33,715 nt of DNA from DATIJJ01 sp035478795 (GTDB lineage Bacteria; Pseudomonadota; Gammaproteobacteria; DSM-16500), in NCBI GenBank assembly GCA_035478795.1, contig DATIJJ010000001.1, forward strand, positions 1 through 33,715, in the 5' to 3' direction. Shown here piece by piece: positions 33,680 to 33,715 of this stretch; within the stretch, counting starts at the first letter, position 1; each line of letters starts with the position of its first letter. Below the pieces are notes generated by a model. That model worked only from the letters and a program-made list of their open reading frames with translations, was not told the origin of the DNA and ran no database searches. A program made the translations under genes and the position numbers.

Positions 33680-33715
33680 ATGAATAATCCATTACCCGAT
33701 TTCAGCAAAGCATCC
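33680..33715 (+). CDS. Possible start of a further gene, cut by the window edge
   Basis: An ATG at 33680 opens a frame of twelve codons (MNNPLPDFSKAS) to the window end. TATAAT lies at 33655-33660, 19 bases upstream, close for a leadered start. The ribosome site is poor. It follows a terminator, so a new gene here is plausible; the product cannot be named. Confidence 0.3.
   Translation, partial: MNNPLPDFSKAS

Noticed and set aside
1..33715. CRISPR array, tRNA or rRNA genes, insertion sequence transposase
   Set aside because: No regularly spaced direct repeats, no tRNA-like cloverleaf with CCA end and no transposase or integrase motif were found by eye.

Overview
The window looks like chromosome of a Legionellales-like gammaproteobacterium (relatives of Coxiella, Aquicella, Berkiella or Legionella). 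The reasons are a caa3-type oxidase locus with gammaproteobacterial assembly genes, an ankyrin-repeat protein, several coiled-coil or proline-tailed proteins of the kind often seen as host-directed effectors, a lipid A acyltransferase, moderate GC in core genes and clearly AT-rich accessory stretches. This placement is inferred from gene content; no rRNA or tRNA gene is present to confirm it.

Layout. 1-2.4 kb: a minus-strand proline-tailed protein cut by the window edge, and a divergent ankyrin-repeat protein followed by a 28-bp inverted repeat. 2.4-13.6 kb: one aerobic respiration block. A minus-strand operon (four-haem cytochrome c, then oxidase subunit III, then a CopD-like membrane protein) diverges from a tightly overlapped plus-strand operon: coxB (CuA plus cytochrome c fusion), coxA, cox11/ctaG, SURF1, a CxxxC membrane protein, ctaA, ctaB, SCO, a TlpA-like thioredoxin and a c5-like cytochrome c. 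Together these encode the oxidase, haem A synthesis, copper insertion and probable electron donors.

13.7-20.9 kb: an exported coiled-coil/beta-barrel protein, then a minus-strand AT-rich operon: 2-oxoglutarate/Fe(II) oxygenase, MFS transporter, nine-helix membrane hybrid histidine kinase, and a stand-alone receiver domain. Upstream lie a secreted GH18-like protein and acylphosphatase. 21.0-25.2 kb: a LpxL/HtrB-like acyltransferase, two small exported proteins flanking a palindromic intergenic repeat, a secreted PEBP-family protein and an exported metallophosphoesterase. 25.2-29.0 kb: a second locus built on the same plan, a cyclase/formamidase-like enzyme followed by a second nine-helix hybrid kinase, facing an MTA/SAH-nucleosidase-like gene. 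29.1-33.7 kb: a two-helix cysteine-rich protein, an ArnT-like glycosyltransferase, a long coiled-coil protein, and a divergent coiled-coil/proline-alanine-tailed protein with its own promoter and terminator.

The most interesting signal is the pair of paralogous kinase loci. Both kinases share a multi-helix membrane sensor, an HD(I)(R/K)SPLAAL phosphorylation box and an atypical receiver with a T-S-H motif. Each is co-transcribed with a small-molecule enzyme, and one also with a transporter and a free receiver that shows the same motif. This resembles the general layout of small-molecule sensing kinases such as CqsS, but the ligand and output are unknown.
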